Made by a program: the position numbers and the translations under genes | In this document: positions 1-14,716 of the stretch, in pieces | Position numbering within the stretch: position 1 is the stretch's first letter | How the letters are laid out: every line of letters starts with the position of its first letter | Notes under the pieces: generated by a model | Databases searched by the model: none | Told to the model about the DNA's origin: nothing | What the model saw: the letters and a program-made list of their open reading frames with translations, nothing else | Assembly: GCA_017561935.1 (NCBI GenBank) | Contig: JAFZBE010000048.1 | Coordinates: forward strand, 1-64,000 | DNA length: 64,000 bases | Reading direction: 5' to 3' | Source: Bacteroidales bacterium | Lineage (GTDB): Bacteria > Bacteroidota > Bacteroidia > Bacteroidales > UBA3663

Positions 1-219
1 GAGGAGAAGTCTTCATTCGACGTTGTTCTGAAGTCAGCTGGTGCTGCTAAGCTCCAGGTTGTAAAGGCCGTTAAGGAGGCTTGTGGTCTTGGTCTGAAGG
101 AGGCTAAGGAACTCGTTGATAGCGCTCCCAGCACTGTTAAGGAGGCTCTTCCAAAGGCCGAGGCTGAGGCTCTCAAGAAGACTCTTGAGGCTGTTGGTGC
201 TGTTATCGAGCTCAAGTAA
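1..219 (+). CDS. rplL: 50S ribosomal protein L7/L12, C-terminal part
   Basis: Seventy-two residues of an open frame that enters from the left edge and ends in TAA. The Ala/Lys/Glu-rich sequence, with [29 protein letters not shown] and a final VGAVIELK, is the C-terminal domain of L7/L12, the stalk protein that recruits translation factors to the ribosome. The N-terminal dimerisation domain and hinge lie outside the window. It precedes rpoB and rpoC, the usual bacterial rplJL-rpoBC order. A strong hairpin follows the stop, so part of transcription probably ends before rpoB. Confidence 0.97.
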   Translation, partial: EEKSSFDVVLKSAGAAKLQVVKAVKEACGLGLKEAKELVDSAPSTVKEALPKAEAEALKKTLEAVGAVIELK

Positions 220-241
220 TATTGATCCCGTATCACCCATA

Positions 242-283
242 GGTTTAGGTCCTTTCCATCCGTGGGGGACCTAAACCCTTTTT
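242..283 (+). terminator. Hairpin terminator or attenuator after rplL
   Basis: An 11-bp inverted repeat (GGTTTAGGTCC at 242-252, GGACCTAAACC at 267-277) is followed by a short T run. It sits 23 bp after the rplL stop. In many bacteria a partial terminator here sets the ribosomal-protein to RNA-polymerase ratio; that role here is inference. Confidence 0.8.
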
Positions 284-565
284 ACGTTTTGGACGGAAAA
301 GTTCAAACAAGCATTTTCTTTTTCCTTGGAGCGACCGGCTTCTACCGAGTTCTGGGGTTGGAATGGTAAAACATTCTGCAAAAAAGTTTGAAAGGGCACG
401 CTATCGCGTCCTTTTTTGCCGTGTCCATAGGTCTGCTATTTTATAAAATAGTTTGATTTTTTGCTACTTACGGCTTTCATTTTTTGACGGAAAATCATTG
501 TTTCTGCTTTAGCAGCATCCTGTTGCTATTTTATGCAGGAATTTCCAATTTCATAGTCACACAAT
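284..565 (+). promoter_or_regulatory. rpoB leader with second hairpin and 16-bp palindrome
   Basis: The rest of the 346-bp rplL-rpoB gap has no gene. It holds a second imperfect hairpin (391-416, stem ACGC/GCGT extended by GG/CC with one bulge, then TTTTTT) and a perfect 16-bp palindrome CTATTTTATAAAATAG at 436-451. GCTATTTTAT at 435-444 recurs at 535-544, exactly 100 bp later and 22 bp before the rpoB start. I see no perfect TAnnTTTG box. Control of rpoBC by attenuation is plausible but not shown. Confidence 0.5.
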
Positions 566-3500
566 ATGACAAAAACAGTTTCTGGAACAAGAAAACCGAG
601 AGTAAACTTCTCATCCACGAAGGCTCCTCTTGCCTATCCTGACTTCCTCGACATTCAGCTTAAGTCGTTCCACGACTTCTTACAGCTTGATACGCCGCCT
701 GAGGATCGCAAGAAGGAGGGTCTTTACAAAGTTTTCGCCGAGAATTTCCCCATTGCCGACACCCGCAACAACTACGTGTTGGAGTTTCTCGACTACTATG
801 TTGATCCTCCCCGCTATTCGATCGAGGAGTGTCTGCTCCGCGGTTTGACCTACAATGTGCCTCTCAAGGCCAAGTTGAAACTCTACTGTACCGATCCTGA
901 TCATGAGGATTTCACCACCAAGGTAACAGATGTTTACCTTGGTCAGATTCCTTACATGACTCCTCAGGGCACCTTTGTTATCAACGGTGCCGAGCGTGTT
1001 GTGGTGAGTCAGCTGCATCGTTCACCCGGTGTGTTCTTTGGCCAGAGTCTTCACAGTAACGGAACAAAGCTCTATTCAGCCCGTATCATCCCATTCAAGG
1101 GTTCTTGGATCGAGTTCGCCACTGACATCAACAATGTCATGTATGCTTACATCGATCGTAAGAAGAAGTTGCCCGTCACCACCTTGCTTCGTGCTATCGG
1201 TTACGAGAGTGACAAAGACATCCTCCAGATCTTCAACCTCGCAGAAACAGTCGAGGTTAACGAGAAGACCATGTTCGAGGCTCGTGGTCGCAAGCTGGCT
1301 GCTCGTGTCCTCAAGTCTTGGGTCGAGGATTTCTCGGACGAGGAAACAGGTGAAGTTGTTTCGCTCGAACGAAATGAAATCCTTGTTGAGCGCGAAGAAA
1401 TCCTCAACGATGAAAACATTGAGAAGATTCTTGAGAGCGGTGCCGAGACAGTACTTCTCCAGCGTGATGATGCCAAGCTTGATGATTTTGCCATCATCTA
1501 CAACTCGCTGCAGAAGGACCCCTCCAACTCTGAGAAGGAGGCCGTCATCTACATCTATCGTCAGCTCCGTAACGCTGAACCTGCCGATGATACTTCGGCA
1601 CGTGAAGTGATCCAGAATCTCTTCTTCAGCGACAAGCGCTATGACCTTGGTGAAGTAGGTCGTTATCGTATCAACAAGAAGTTCGGTCTAACGACTCCCA
1701 TCGAGACTCGCGTTCTCACCCGTGAGGATATTATCGCCATCATCAAATACCTGATCGAGCTCATCAACTCGAAGGCCGATGTCGATGATATCGACCACCT
1801 TTCAAATCGTCGCGTGCGCACCGTGGGCGAGCAGCTCTACAACCAGTTCGCTATTGGCTTGAACCGTATGAGCCGCACTATCCGTGAGCGTATGAACGTG
1901 CGTGACAACGAAGATTTCTCACCAGTTGACTTGATCAACGCCAAGACCATCTCGAGCGTTATCAATTCCTACTTCGGCACCAATGCGCTGAGCCAGTTCA
2001 TGGATCAGACCAACCCGCTTGCCGAGATTACCCACAAGCGCCGTATGTCAGCCCTTGGTCCTGGTGGTCTGTCGCGTGAGCGAGCTGGATTTGAGGTTCG
2101 TGACGTACACTACACCCACTATGGTCGTCTGTGTCCTATCGAGTCGCCTGAAGGTCCTAACATCGGTCTTATCTCCTCGATGTGCGTCTATGCCAAGGTC
2201 AACGACCTCGGATTCATCGAGACTCCCTACCGCAAGGTCGAGAATGGTGTTGTTGATCTCACCGACAATGGTGTCGAGTGGTTGTCGGCTGAAGCAGAGG
2301 AGGGCAAGTACATTGCTCAATCCACTGCGCGTATGGACAAGCATGGCAAGCTCCTTGACAAGGGTGTCATCGTTCGCGAGGGTGCCGACTTCCCCAAGGT
2401 ATTGCCTACTGAGGTAGCCCTCTGTGATGTGGCTCCCAACCAGATCGCATCTATCGCTGCGGCTCTTATCCCATTCCTCGAGCATGACGATGCACACCGC
2501 GCACTCATGGGTTCCAACATGATGCGTCAGGCTGTGCCTCTGATGACTTGCGAAGCTCCTATTGTCGGTACTGGCATTGAGGAGCAACTGATTCGCGATA
2601 GCCGTACCCAGATTATCGCCGAAGGAAATGGCAAGGTCATCTTCGTGGATGCTACGGTGATACGCGTACGTTACGACCGTACTCCCGAGGAGGAGTTCTG
2701 TTCATTCGATGAGCCTGTCAAGGAATACTTCCTGCCCAAGTGGCGTAAGACCAACCAATCGACGACCTATGACCTGCAGCCTGCCTGCGTCAAGGGCCAG
2801 CGTGTTCATAAGGGAGAAATCCTTACCAAGGGTTATTCCACCGAGCGTGGAGAGTTGGCCATCGGTAAGAACCTCAAGGTGGCATACATGCCTTGGAAGG
2901 GATACAACTACGAGGATGCCATCGTTCTTTCTGAGCGCATAGTTCGGGAGGATATTCTCACCTCTGTGCATGTAGATGAATATACACTTGAGGTACGCGA
3001 GACCAAGCGTGGCGTCGAGGAACTCACCAGCGACATCCCCAATGTCAGCGAGGATGCAACCAAGGACCTCGACGAGCGTGGTATTGTTCGTATCGGTGCC
3101 ATGATTGAGCCAGGCGACATCATGATCGGCAAGATTACGCCTAAGGGCGAGTCGGACCCGACACCTGAAGAGAAGTTGCTTCGTGCCATCTTTGGCGACA
3201 AGGCAGGTGATGTCAAGGACGCTTCGCTCAAGGCCAATCCTTCGCTCCATGGCGTTGTCATCGACACCGCTCTCTATAGCCGTGCCAACAAGGATCGCAA
3301 TGGTCGTAGGGCCGAGAAGGCTATGATGCCGATGCTTGAGCAAGAGTATCAGGACAAGCAGGATGCTCTACTGAAACTACTTGTCGAGAAGCTTCTTAAG
3401 CTGACCGACGGCAAGGAGTCGCAGGGTGTCAAGGACTTTATGAACATCGATGTCATTGCTAAGGGACAGCTCTTCACAGCCGAGGCACTCACAGCCATCG

Positions 3501-4387
3501 ACTATCGTTCGGTTACCCTTCAGGACTGGACCAGCGATGAGCACACCAACGAGCTCATCAAGGCAACCGTGATGAACTACCTCCGCAAGAGCAAGGAAAT
3601 CAGCTCCAAGTTGTCGCGCCGCAAGTTCGACATGAGCATCGGCGATGAGTTGCCCACAGGCATCATCAAGCTCGCCAAGGTCTATATCGCCAAGAAGCGT
3701 AAGATCGGCGTGGGTGACAAGATGGCAGGTCGTCATGGCAACAAGGGTATCGTTTCGAAGGTCGTGCGCGACGAGGATATGCCGTTCACCGAAGATGGTC
3801 GTCCGGTCGATATCGTTCTCAACCCGCTTGGCGTGCCTTCGCGTATGAACCTTGGCCAGATCTTCGAGGCAGTTCTTGGTTGGGCAGGTTATCAGCTCGG
3901 CGAGCACTTCGCTACTCCGATCTTTGATGGTGCAAGTCTCGACGAACTCAACGCTTGGACCGACAAGGCCGGTCTCCCGCGTTATGGTAAGACGCAGCTT
4001 TATGATGGCGGCACAGGTGAGCCATTCGATCAGATGGCTACCGTAGGTGTTACCTACATGCTGAAGCTCGGTCATATGGTCGAGGATAAGATGCATGCAC
4101 GTTCCATTGGTCCATACTCACTCATCACCCAGCAGCCTCTTGGTGGTAAGGCACAGTTCGGTGGCCAGCGTTTCGGCGAGATGGAAGTTTGGGCGCTCGA
4201 AGCATTCGGCGCCGCTCATACGCTCCAGGAGATTCTCACCGTCAAGTCAGACGATGTCACAGGCCGCAGCAAGACCTACGAAGCCATCGTCAAGGGTGAC
4301 AACATGCCTACGCCAGGTCTCCCAGAGTCTCTCAATGTGCTCCTCCACGAGCTCAAGGGTCTCTGCTTAAGCATCAAGATTGAATAA
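566..4387 (+). CDS. rpoB: DNA-directed RNA polymerase subunit beta
   Basis: A 1273-residue beta subunit, part of the RNA polymerase catalytic core. The rifampicin-binding cluster is plain around residues 470-500 ([20 protein letters not shown] then SALGPGGL). Positions matching E. coli Asp516, His526 and Ser531 are Asp480, His490 and Ser495, the susceptible form. The C-terminal part contains the conserved [16 protein letters not shown] and ends with the clamp-contacting segment [17 protein letters not shown]. Length is within the usual Bacteroidetes range. rpoC starts 21 bp later on the same strand, so the two are cotranscribed. Start ATG at 566. Confidence 0.98.
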   Translation: MTKTVSGTRKPRVNFSSTKAPLAYPDFLDIQLKSFHDFLQLDTPPEDRKKEGLYKVFAENFPIADTRNNYVLEFLDYYVDPPRYSIEECLLRGLTYNVPLKAKLKLYCTDPDHEDFTTKVTDVYLGQIPYMTPQGTFVINGAERVVVSQLHRSPGVFFGQSLHSNGTKLYSARIIPFKGSWIEFATDINNVMYAYIDRKKKLPVTTLLRAIGYESDKDILQIFNLAETVEVNEKTMFEARGRKLAARVLKSWVEDFSDEETGEVVSLERNEILVEREEILNDENIEKILESGAETVLLQRDDAKLDDFAIIYNSLQKDPSNSEKEAVIYIYRQLRNAEPADDTSAREVIQNLFFSDKRYDLGEVGRYRINKKFGLTTPIETRVLTREDIIAIIKYLIELINSKADVDDIDHLSNRRVRTVGEQLYNQFAIGLNRMSRTIRERMNVRDNEDFSPVDLINAKTISSVINSYFGTNALSQFMDQTNPLAEITHKRRMSALGPGGLSRERAGFEVRDVHYTHYGRLCPIESPEGPNIGLISSMCVYAKVNDLGFIETPYRKVENGVVDLTDNGVEWLSAEAEEGKYIAQSTARMDKHGKLLDKGVIVREGADFPKVLPTEVALCDVAPNQIASIAAALIPFLEHDDAHRALMGSNMMRQAVPLMTCEAPIVGTGIEEQLIRDSRTQIIAEGNGKVIFVDATVIRVRYDRTPEEEFCSFDEPVKEYFLPKWRKTNQSTTYDLQPACVKGQRVHKGEILTKGYSTERGELAIGKNLKVAYMPWKGYNYEDAIVLSERIVREDILTSVHVDEYTLEVRETKRGVEELTSDIPNVSEDATKDLDERGIVRIGAMIEPGDIMIGKITPKGESDPTPEEKLLRAIFGDKAGDVKDASLKANPSLHGVVIDTALYSRANKDRNGRRAEKAMMPMLEQEYQDKQDALLKLLVEKLLKLTDGKESQGVKDFMNIDVIAKGQLFTAEALTAIDYRSVTLQDWTSDEHTNELIKATVMNYLRKSKEISSKLSRRKFDMSIGDELPTGIIKLAKVYIAKKRKIGVGDKMAGRHGNKGIVSKVVRDEDMPFTEDGRPVDIVLNPLGVPSRMNLGQIFEAVLGWAGYQLGEHFATPIFDGASLDELNAWTDKAGLPRYGKTQLYDGGTGEPFDQMATVGVTYMLKLGHMVEDKMHARSIGPYSLITQQPLGGKAQFGGQRFGEMEVWALEAFGAAHTLQEILTVKSDDVTGRSKTYEAIVKGDNMPTPGLPESLNVLLHELKGLCLSIKIE

Positions 4388-4408
4388 TTCATAATAGTCA
4401 AATAATAT

Positions 4409-8707
<4,299 letters not shown>

Positions 8708-8728
8708 ACAAACTCCATTCATAAAAGT

Positions 8729-8763
8729 AAGGGCCGCAATCCACTATTCGGATTGCGGCCCTT
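8729..8763. terminator. Bidirectional hairpin between rpoC and the convergent lipoprotein gene
   Basis: A near-perfect stem: GGGCCGCAATCC at 8731-8742 and GGATTGCGGCCC at 8750-8761, extended by AA/TT on the outside. It lies between two convergent genes and probably terminates both. The same stem sequence recurs at 11731-11763. Confidence 0.85.
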
Positions 8764-8798
8764 TGAATATGTAAAATAGTGAATGCAGATTGTGCGAC

Positions 8799-11492
8799 TT
8801 ATTTCGATGGATTAACTATGAAGTAATTGGTGTTGATATTGTTGGTAGTGGGATCTTCAATCCATCCGTTTTCTGTCATATCCTGTGCCCATTGCTCGAA
8901 CAATGGATAGACATTGTAGATACAGGTCTCTTCGCTTGGCCAGTCCCAGCCCTTGGGCAGCAGGAGCATCTGCGGGATGTTGCTTGTAGCATCCTTGTTT
9001 GGTGCCACGATTTCGGTAGCTTGCAGATTATCATTCTTGTTCTCTACTACAATCTTTATGTGCTGGAGAATCTTTGAAATGTCGTCCTGATCTTCCTCGT
9101 CCACATTCTCGAGCTTCTCGAGTGTTCCAATGGAAGGAGTAGAGCTAGATGTCACGTTAATGGGAGTGCCAGTAGTCGAAGCACCCAGCATACCGTGGAT
9201 CTCTCCGATGGCGTCATTGTCGTAATAAATCGTGGCGGGCAGCGTACCGCCAGCGGCCAATGCACGGATGGACCATTCTATGGTAGTGTTCTGTTCTATG
9301 ACTTCTCCAGTGGTGGGGTCGGTGGTAGTGGTGGTAATCTCATCTTTGGTGAGCTCGAAGACGAGGTCGTTGAAGTCATAGTCGTAGGTGCCACCAAGGT
9401 CTTCGCAAGCCACAATCCATGAATTCTCCTCTTCTTCGGTGAGCGACACAGGAGGTATGATGGGCGCAGAGATGAGGAAGAGCATGTCGTTCTCGTCCTT
9501 GTCGTTGTCATCCTCGAAGCCAATCACGATGTTGCCTTTGTAGCTGTAGGTTACGGCGGCCACTTCGCCTTGGTCGGGACGCTCTTGTGTTGGATCATAC
9601 TCGCCACTTGAATTCTCTGCTGCCCACCAGTGCTTGTCATTGAGGAAGTAGTTGTTGCCTTCACCATCCTGGAAGATTTCTTGGTCATTGTTCATGTCTT
9701 GGATGGAGTAGAAAAGGCCATTGCCAAGAAGCTCTGCATTCGAACCGTTGTACTTAGTAATTAGGAAGAATGCTACATGCAAGCCTTCGGGGAATTCATA
9801 TACAGCAGCCTCGTCATAGTTTTCACCGAAATATACTAGATGATAAGTGGTGCCTTGCAAGTAATGGCCGGTGTGTTGTTCGATGCCCGTATCCACCCAT
9901 ACAGGCATCTGCATGCCTTCTGGCGTATGGGCATCCGTGCCATCTTGATCTGCATAGCATTGTAGAATTGGCTTGCCAGTCTCTTCGTTTACAGTGGTTG
10001 GATAAGTATCCTCCATGAAGACGTAACGCGGTGCGTCGAGTTTCGCCTGCTTTATCTGCTCTTCGGTCATGTTGTCATCCTCATGCCAGTAGAAGTAACC
10101 GAGCCAGTTGTGATAGATGGAACCATAGAATACGTAGGTGTAGGTGATGGGACCATCTTCGGTGAGGACATATTCGATGTCGTAGTCGAGGACGTCTTCG
10201 TACAAGGTACGGTTGTCAACCTGCTCGTGGAAGTAGGGACTGGGGTGCGAAGAACTTACAAGTGGCAGCAGATCGTCGAACTTCACCTGTGTCTCCCGGT
10301 CAATCGACTTATACACATCGTTGAGGTGGTAGAAGTTGCCGGCATATTGTGCTGTGATGGTCTCTGTGGCTGGATGGTAATAAGCAGGATGAGTGTAGTC
10401 GGGTGCCAATGAAATACCAGCGTCTTGGGTCTTGTTGTAATAGGCAGGAGCAATATAATTTCCATAAGGAATTGTATATCCATCGGTTGTCTCCAGAATA
10501 TATCTGAAATCGCCATATTGGTATGGGGCACTTGGATCTGGAGTGATTATCTCAGCAATCTCATACATGTTTTTATATGAAACCTCTCCATTAAAGGTGA
10601 CTTTGTATTGGCCATTGTCACCATTGCCATAGCTTTGATCTGCGATATCCTGAATATAGTAGATGTTGTCAGTGGTTGGCAATTCGGTAGCTGTATAGCC
10701 TGAGATGGTGCCAGCTGGTTTATATTCGTAAACAGCATCTGTTGGCTCATAGTATCTGTGGGATTTGCTTGCATCTTCAATGATGTCGGCAATAGTGTAC
10801 ATGTCATATTCAGATGTTTCACCATTTAAGGTTACTGAGTATGTGCCATTGTCACCATCTGCGTATGTTTCCCCATCGACTTTTGTGATATAATAAACGT
10901 TGTCGTTGGTCGGTAATTCGGATACCAGTGAGCTGCCGCCTGCAGTTACATCAGCATTGTTTGCATAGTATTCAAAAGTGCTGATGCTTTTTTGCTTAGT
11001 TCCCAAGTCAATCGGGTCGCCCACGGTTGTGTTGCATTGTTCTGCCGTACTTTGGGCACGCGTACCCGAAGCGGTGTTTACCTCACCATCCACGATGGGG
11101 AAGTAGCTGTTGATGACCGAGAGGCCTAGCGCAGAGGTTTTGCGGGCAAGGATGCGCACGTTCGATTCGCCCTTGATGCCATCGAAAGTAAGGGTGGCGG
11201 AGTTTTCCACAATGGCTTTGGTCAAGAGGTAGCCGTTCTTCTCGGAGAAGATCTTCACCTCGTAGGTGCCTTCGGGAGCGTGCGAAAGGTCGATATTGGC
11301 TGTCACGCGGGTGGCCATCGACCAATCGTGGTTGGGGTCAACAGGGCCGAAAGTCTTTTCGAACTCACGATTGTAGGTGACGTTCTTGATTTCCGGCTCG
11401 GTGAATGGCTCGTAATCCTGACAAGAGGATACAAAAGCAAAACTTCCTGCCAATAGCAGGCATGTCTTGATGTGGGTAGAGGAATAAGACAT
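8799..11492 (-). CDS. Large surface lipoprotein with LruC/DUF4842- and DUF4114-like segments
   Basis: An 897-residue lipoprotein: signal with lipobox VSSC (Cys24) followed by QDYEPF, so predicted to be anchored in the outer envelope. Residues about 205-375 contain two tandem copies of a roughly 88-residue unit (ELPTxDNxYYI...GDNGxYxVTxNGE...MYxIAxII). The C-terminal third has IGFEDDNDKDENDMLFLI and ACEDLGGTYDYDFNDLVFEL, acidic Asp/Asn motifs typical of DUF4114 and LruC/DUF4842 proteins. ATG at 11492 is chosen because a promoter box at 11567-11574 overlaps the longer frame and because it gives a clean signal peptide. Its N-terminus and DFNDLV motifs match the next gene, so the two are paralogues. 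Ligand and role unknown. Confidence 0.75.
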   Translation of the reverse strand: MSYSSTHIKTCLLLAGSFAFVSSCQDYEPFTEPEIKNVTYNREFEKTFGPVDPNHDWSMATRVTANIDLSHAPEGTYEVKIFSEKNGYLLTKAIVENSATLTFDGIKGESNVRILARKTSALGLSVINSYFPIVDGEVNTASGTRAQSTAEQCNTTVGDPIDLGTKQKSISTFEYYANNADVTAGGSSLVSELPTNDNVYYITKVDGETYADGDNGTYSVTLNGETSEYDMYTIADIIEDASKSHRYYEPTDAVYEYKPAGTISGYTATELPTTDNIYYIQDIADQSYGNGDNGQYKVTFNGEVSYKNMYEIAEIITPDPSAPYQYGDFRYILETTDGYTIPYGNYIAPAYYNKTQDAGISLAPDYTHPAYYHPATETITAQYAGNFYHLNDVYKSIDRETQVKFDDLLPLVSSSHPSPYFHEQVDNRTLYEDVLDYDIEYVLTEDGPITYTYVFYGSIYHNWLGYFYWHEDDNMTEEQIKQAKLDAPRYVFMEDTYPTTVNEETGKPILQCYADQDGTDAHTPEGMQMPVWVDTGIEQHTGHYLQGTTYHLVYFGENYDEAAVYEFPEGLHVAFFLITKYNGSNAELLGNGLFYSIQDMNNDQEIFQDGEGNNYFLNDKHWWAAENSSGEYDPTQERPDQGEVAAVTYSYKGNIVIGFEDDNDKDENDMLFLISAPIIPPVSLTEEEENSWIVACEDLGGTYDYDFNDLVFELTKDEITTTTTDPTTGEVIEQNTTIEWSIRALAAGGTLPATIYYDNDAIGEIHGMLGASTTGTPINVTSSSTPSIGTLEKLENVDEEDQDDISKILQHIKIVVENKNDNLQATEIVAPNKDATSNIPQMLLLPKGWDWPSEETCIYNVYPLFEQWAQDMTENGWIEDPTTNNINTNYFIVNPSK

Positions 11493-11566
11493 TTGTTTGG
11501 TTATAAGGAAATTAATTAGTGTTGGATAAACCTGGTTTACTGGCAATATTGTTAGGTAAAACATTG

Positions 11567-11574
11567 CAAAGATA
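11567..11574 (-). promoter_or_regulatory. Promoter -7 box for the 8799-11492 lipoprotein gene
   Basis: TATCTTTG on the minus strand, followed by CAATG, 75 bp upstream of the ATG. It matches the Bacteroidetes TAnnTTTG box. No good -33 TTTG is seen at the usual distance. Confidence 0.65.
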
Positions 11575-11730
11575 TAGATTTTCCCCCAAAATATTTGCTT
11601 ATTTTCGTCTTATTCTCAGTATTAGGACGTTTTTTATTCTTATTCTATAAGAATGCAATGCAAACCTGTCAATATAAACTGCATTTAATCTCGGCTCATT
11701 TTGAATCAAAAGAGAGGATGATAAGAGAAA

Positions 11731-11763
11731 CGAGGGCCGCAATCATCTGGATTGCGGCCCTCG
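11731..11763. terminator. Hairpin after the second large lipoprotein gene
   Basis: A perfect 14-bp stem (CGAGGGCCGCAATC at 11731-11744 and its complement at 11750-11763) with a 5-base loop, 23 bp after the stop of the gene ending at 11786. The core GGGCCGCAATC is identical to the rpoC terminator stem. Confidence 0.8.
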
Positions 11764-11785
11764 GTTATGAGGAAGAATATACTTA

Positions 11786-14716
11786 TCAGTTGGCTATCTT
11801 AGTTGCTTTTACATCCGCGATAAACTCTGTTGGAGGATCACAGAACTCAAATGTAAATACGTATTCTCCTTCGACGAGACAGGATTGCAGTTGGGCTTTG
11901 CTGATTTGGAATGTCTTGGTGCCTTCCCAAACCACAACGCTCTCAAGGTTGCCTGCAATGACTTCTCCTGCTGAATTCAATATGCGGAAGATTTGCGGCT
12001 CATAATTTGCATAGCTTGCCACTTTGAAATAGAAGGAAATTTCGGCACCATTGTTCCATGTGCTCATATCTTCAGTAATAGTTGCATTCTGATGCTTGAC
12101 ATTATAATACGTGTCAGAACCATTGACAATATCGTCCGCAGGAGTGCGTTCTCCCAAAGTGGCGACATAGGTTGGAGTCCTGTCAACGGTTACGTTGATG
12201 CGCGCAACATTAGCACTGTAACCGCCGCTGGCTACAGCAGTGACTACAATTTGGCAAGAGCCTTCGCCTACTGCTGTGACGTTTCCATTCATGTCAACCG
12301 TAGCGATATTTCTATCCGTTGTCTGGTAAGAGATGCTTGCTCCCGTGGAAGACTCTGCAGTAATCTGCTTCGAAGATCCGATCTCATCGATTATCAATGA
12401 AGGAGGAGTGACTGCAAGGGCATGACGATTTGTTGGGTTTGTTGCACCAACGATTTCGAGTTCAACCATCGAGACACCAAATTCATTATCATCGGTATTC
12501 ATAATCCAGATACCCGTAGATGTGATGGCCATATTAAACTTATTGGCGCTAAACGTATAAGTGGTATTATGTGCCTGATTATCGCCTTGAGGATCGCTAA
12601 TAAGCAAGTTCCCATCGTTGTCATCAATATAGTAACCACCAGAGGTCTTTGGGTTGTAGTGTACAATAAGATTGGCCTTGGCATCCGCGGTGGCCAATTG
12701 ATCTACACCTACAAGACTGACATGATAAGCATGATAGAATCGCCATTCATCATCCTGACCTTCATGATAAACGAATACTCCAGGCTGAACTGGCAATTGG
12801 ATTCCCTCAATAATAACAGGATTATCTTGTTGCTGTGGATCAACCGGCATTAAATCTCCACGATCATTGACATATTCTGGAACTTGGGTGTCCAAAATCC
12901 AGTTTGTTTTAGTCACGTCAGCCACCCAATCGTTGAAGCCTGTATATGCATTGCTGATATAAACTTCTTCCATCGGCCACTCGAAATACTCTGGTAAGAG
13001 CATCATCTGTGGGGCGGAACCTTCGGCATACTGATTGTTTGAAACAAGTTTCTTAGCTTGGCCATCATAACATTCCAAGGATATGTAGCCTTCGGCAAAG
13101 AGTTGTGAAAGGTGAGTGGCGTATTGGCCATCGGCATTACCTACGTCCCATACATAACTCATTGGAAGGCCAACGGTATCAGGTTTAACGCCACGATTAT
13201 CATCGAATGTGGCACCGGCATTAATAATTTCATGTCTCTTTGCGTTGCCGTTCCAATTCTGCTCTTTCAACAGCGTATGAATCTCTCCTCCGAAAACGTT
13301 AGTGGGATAATCACCAATTTTCACAATTGTTTCGTAGGCACCGCCAGCAGCCATCGGAGTCACTATGAGTTGTTCGCTTAATGGTTCATTCGATGAGATC
13401 TCCCAGTGTGGGGCAATTCGAATTCCTTCAACCACAGTCTCTCCGACCCAAGTGAATTTTCTTGAGTCCACTTCCTTGTAGGTCAGACCAAGAACGATAT
13501 CATTGAAGTCAAAGTCGTAAGAGGAGAGGTCTTCGCACACAAGGAGCGCCCTCTCTGTGACCACATTGTTGTCTTTGATGTTCGTGTCGTCGAGTCCTTC
13601 GGCAATATATACCAGGTCATTGAGGTCGGCATCGCCCCAATCACCCCATTGACCAGGAGCCCAATCCTCAAAACAAAGGTAATAGTTGCCATCATCGACC
13701 ACAGTTCCTTGTCCTTCGAAACGGTCTTTAAGATCATTGGGACAGAATGTGGCAGTATAGCTCATGTGATATGTGCCATCCTCTTCAATAGGTTCAGCAT
13801 TGTTCAGCTTCCATTCAGAGTATTTTATGTCTTTTTCATAATGATAGGCATAATGGGTGATGGGGGCTCCCATATTTTGAATCCAGAATCCGTACTCTGT
13901 GATAGATGCAGGAATTGTAACTTTGACAGGATGAGTTCTGAGGTATTGCTTTACAATTCCCCTGGCATCCATTTGAGCTTGAGTCAAGAAATTAGCTGTG
14001 ACGTCATCTCTATACTTTTGTGGGGTTTCTGGGGTATTATGAAGACTTTGACTACCATCAATGATATAAGCCAATGGGCTTACATCACTGCTAATGTTAT
14101 TATAATCGTCCCCTATATATTTGGATACTGTGCGCCCATCGTTATACTCATACACCATCTCCAAGCGGGTCTTGTGGTTGTCTAAGATAGTGTATTCCTT
14201 GATGTAGTAAAGATGGTCATCTTTTCCCATGATGGTTTTGACACCTGGACCGTCCTCATCGACGTACCAATAGATGCCAATTTTGTCATCGGCCGTAGTC
14301 GTCCATTGCACAGGGCAAAGAGATATCGTCCTGGCGGTGGTGAGGAAGTCTTGGGTCACCGTTCCAAGGTTGGAGTTGGTGTATGAATTACTGCCGATGT
14401 TTAATTCAGGAAGAATCAGAGTATAGTTGCCATGCTGATCAAGCGTGATGTCAATGGTCCTGCTTTCTTGTGTAATAGTAGGTCCCTCATCCATCGTGGC
14501 ACGCGTTGCCGGACCGATATGGCGGGCCAGCTGGCCGAAGAGGTCCCAGTCCTGGTTGGGGTCGATGTCACCGAATTGCTTCACAAACTCGTGGGTGTAG
14601 GCTTTGTCCTGAACCTCCTGATCGTTGAAAGGTTCATAGTCCTGACAGGAGCTGACAAGAACTAAGGATCCTACTAACAGTAGGCTTCTCCTTGAGAGTA
14701 CATGTTTTCGATTCAT
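11786..14716 (-). CDS. Large surface lipoprotein with LruC/DUF4842-like region and Big2 domain
   Basis: 976 residues starting with a lipoprotein signal whose lipobox is VSSC (Cys24), followed by QDYEPF exactly as in the neighbouring paralogue. The middle has CEDLSSYDFDFNDIVLGL, the acidic motif of LruC/DUF4842 proteins, and DWGDADLNDLVYIAEG. Toward the C-terminus, about residues 765-850, is a bacterial Ig-like group 2 domain (ALAVTPPSLIIDEIGSSKQI, then DRNIATVDMNGNVTAVGEGS), then a last segment of about 120 residues resembling a beta-sandwich. Probably a cell-surface adhesin or glycan-associated protein; substrate unknown. It has its own terminator, and the downstream gene has its own promoter, so the pair are tandem single genes. 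Confidence 0.72.
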   Translation of the reverse strand: MNRKHVLSRRSLLLVGSLVLVSSCQDYEPFNDQEVQDKAYTHEFVKQFGDIDPNQDWDLFGQLARHIGPATRATMDEGPTITQESRTIDITLDQHGNYTLILPELNIGSNSYTNSNLGTVTQDFLTTARTISLCPVQWTTTADDKIGIYWYVDEDGPGVKTIMGKDDHLYYIKEYTILDNHKTRLEMVYEYNDGRTVSKYIGDDYNNISSDVSPLAYIIDGSQSLHNTPETPQKYRDDVTANFLTQAQMDARGIVKQYLRTHPVKVTIPASITEYGFWIQNMGAPITHYAYHYEKDIKYSEWKLNNAEPIEEDGTYHMSYTATFCPNDLKDRFEGQGTVVDDGNYYLCFEDWAPGQWGDWGDADLNDLVYIAEGLDDTNIKDNNVVTERALLVCEDLSSYDFDFNDIVLGLTYKEVDSRKFTWVGETVVEGIRIAPHWEISSNEPLSEQLIVTPMAAGGAYETIVKIGDYPTNVFGGEIHTLLKEQNWNGNAKRHEIINAGATFDDNRGVKPDTVGLPMSYVWDVGNADGQYATHLSQLFAEGYISLECYDGQAKKLVSNNQYAEGSAPQMMLLPEYFEWPMEEVYISNAYTGFNDWVADVTKTNWILDTQVPEYVNDRGDLMPVDPQQQDNPVIIEGIQLPVQPGVFVYHEGQDDEWRFYHAYHVSLVGVDQLATADAKANLIVHYNPKTSGGYYIDDNDGNLLISDPQGDNQAHNTTYTFSANKFNMAITSTGIWIMNTDDNEFGVSMVELEIVGATNPTNRHALAVTPPSLIIDEIGSSKQITAESSTGASISYQTTDRNIATVDMNGNVTAVGEGSCQIVVTAVASGGYSANVARINVTVDRTPTYVATLGERTPADDIVNGSDTYYNVKHQNATITEDMSTWNNGAEISFYFKVASYANYEPQIFRILNSAGEVIAGNLESVVVWEGTKTFQISKAQLQSCLVEGEYVFTFEFCDPPTEFIADVKATKIAN

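Noticed and set aside
11493..11566. Longer start for the first lipoprotein
   Set aside because: The extension has no lipoprotein signal at its start and covers the region just downstream of the promoter box.
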